Below are positions 4,653 through 5,452 of a DNA stretch of 5,452 nt, one piece after another. Under the pieces are notes generated by a model. It saw only the letters and a list, made by a program, of their open reading frames with translations. It ran no database searches and was not told where the DNA came from. A program made the translations under genes and the position numbers. The stretch is from Nanobdellota archaeon (lineage in GTDB: Archaea > Nanobdellota > Nanobdellia > Woesearchaeales > JAUYGA01): the NCBI GenBank assembly GCA_030690755.1, contig JAUYGA010000205.1:1-5452 (forward strand), written 5' to 3'. Position 1 is the stretch's first letter, and every line of letters starts with the position of its first letter.

Positions 4653-5452
4653 TTACTTAATTAACTTGTTCAGTTCATCAACAATCCAAACCATGCCTTC
4701 TGTATCCAAACAACAATATTTCTCTAAGGCCTCTCGGACTTGTTTGACTTCTTCTTGTGTGGCCTTTTTGCCGTCGAATGAGCCGTGAGTTATAAATAAA
4801 TATCTTAAACTTGCCATTCCGCCTTCTGCTATTTCCATTCCTGAATAGTCTTTTCCAGTCAGGGCCGGCAAAACTTCTTTTAGCGATGCGCTGCCCTTCT
4901 GTTTTGGATTGTAATACATGAATCCTCTGAAAGGGTCAAGCAGATCAACCATCCTGTCTATTGCAGTATCTATCCATTTCTTATATTCTGGAAAAGCATC
5001 TCCTACTTCCTTGAGTATTCTTTTTTCAAACGAATCATTATAGGCGACAATAGTCCCGTCATCAGCGATGCTTGCCTTTAAAATCTTGATGAATTCCTTT
5101 CTAGGGTCTTTATCTCCTGAAGCAAGGAAGGAAACATGTTTTGATTTTGTTTTTTCAGAATCAACAATATGCAAAGAAAACTGGAATGGTATCTGCTGGT
5201 ATGGTTTAACGCCGTCATAAAGCGGAACGGCAGTATTATATGTCTCAAAATCAAGATAATAAAGAGGATATTTCAAAGTTTTAAGAAAATGCTTAATTGC
5301 TTCTTTTGCAATAAATGGTTTTCCGCTAACAGCGCAGTCTTTCTGTATCTGTTGATGTTCTGACAATTTATAGTCTTCAGGGATTTTGTGAATCTCATGT
5401 ATGCCTGATTCAAACAAGTCAAAGGCTTTCTTTCCTGCCCTGTAAAGCTTGA
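4653..5452 (-). CDS. DUF2779 protein, exonuclease-like C-terminal part (5' truncated)
   Basis: The frame is open from the right edge (first visible residues KLYRAGKKAFDLFESG) to TAA at 4653-4655, giving 265 visible codons. A TTG at 5417 could be read as a start, but the 11 codons before it are good protein sequence and fit the family, so the gene simply enters from outside. The visible part is the DUF2779 domain, which looks like an RNase H-fold DEDD exonuclease: YLDFET (Asp67, Glu69 counted from the first visible residue), VAYNDSFEKRIL (Asn138, Glu142), a middle segment KGSASLKEVLPAL, and YCCLDTEGMV (Tyr245, Asp249). Family members usually carry an N-terminal RecB/Cas4-like nuclease region, here unseen. 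Likely a cytoplasmic nucleic-acid processing enzyme; the biological role is not established. GC content is higher than in the genes to its left (28 of 60 bases at 4861-4920), so it may belong to the older chromosome. Confidence 0.85.
   Translation of the reverse strand, partial: KLYRAGKKAFDLFESGIHEIHKIPEDYKLSEHQQIQKDCAVSGKPFIAKEAIKHFLKTLKYPLYYLDFETYNTAVPLYDGVKPYQQIPFQFSLHIVDSEKTKSKHVSFLASGDKDPRKEFIKILKASIADDGTIVAYNDSFEKRILKEVGDAFPEYKKWIDTAIDRMVDLLDPFRGFMYYNPKQKGSASLKEVLPALTGKDYSGMEIAEGGMASLRYLFITHGSFDGKKATQEEVKQVREALEKYCCLDTEGMVWIVDELNKLIK

Noticed and set aside
5169..5363. 64-codon plus-strand frame opposite the DUF2779 gene
   Set aside because: Antisense to clear DUF2779 coding sequence.
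1..5452. CRISPR array, tRNA, rRNA or insertion sequence
   Set aside because: No regularly spaced repeats beyond the two-copy 7-mer, no tRNA-like cloverleaf, and no transposase or terminal inverted repeats were seen. Cas4-like kinship of DUF2779 proteins alone does not indicate a CRISPR locus.

Overview
The window looks like an AT-rich archaeal segment. The main evidence is promoter architecture. A TTTAAATA box (2043-2050) is centred about 27 nt upstream of the TcmP ATG, with no Shine-Dalgarno sequence between them, which is what an archaeal leaderless gene looks like. Weaker AT-rich boxes sit at similar distances upstream of the MazG-like gene and the small plus-strand gene, and oligo-T runs stand in for bacterial hairpin terminators. 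Protein content is compatible with archaea, including DPANN-type lineages, but does not prove the phylum.

Layout, left to right. (1) Positions 1-150 hold the end of a plus-strand gene and possibly a 34-codon ORF overlapping it by ATGA, closed by T8/T5 runs at 246-263. (2) Positions 262-2019, minus strand, hold a two-gene unit: a three-Cys-motif partner protein (TcmP, Rossmann methyltransferase-like) upstream and a spore-photoproduct-lyase-like radical SAM protein downstream. The radical SAM protein carries an unusual CX3CX3C cluster motif. (3) Positions 2020-2167 are a divergent intergenic region with the TcmP promoter, a GGCGAGT tandem repeat and two small inverted repeats. (4) Positions 2168-2332, plus strand, hold a 54-residue conserved-looking protein whose stop overlaps that of the converging helicase. 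(5) Positions 2329-4616, minus strand, hold a DCTPP1/MazG-like nucleotide pyrophosphohydrolase followed, with GTGA overlap, by a 642-residue PD-(D/E)XK-like plus DUF2075 (Schlafen group 3) helicase. (6) Positions 4653-5452, minus strand, hold the C-terminal part of a DUF2779 protein with a DEDD-exonuclease-like core; its 5' end lies beyond the window.

How the genes may work together: the content is nucleic-acid and nucleotide centred (two SAM-dependent-looking proteins, an NTP pyrophosphohydrolase, a nuclease-helicase, an exonuclease-like protein). Hand counts suggest a strong composition change: sample 60-base lines give about 45% GC at 1-60 and 47% at 4861-4920, but 18% in TcmP (1741-1800) and 27% in the helicase (2821-2880). 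This resembles an acquired accessory or defence-type island between older genes. The TcmP/radical-SAM pair is the best candidate for a poorly described system. A defence or nucleic-acid-modification role is inference, not shown by the sequence.
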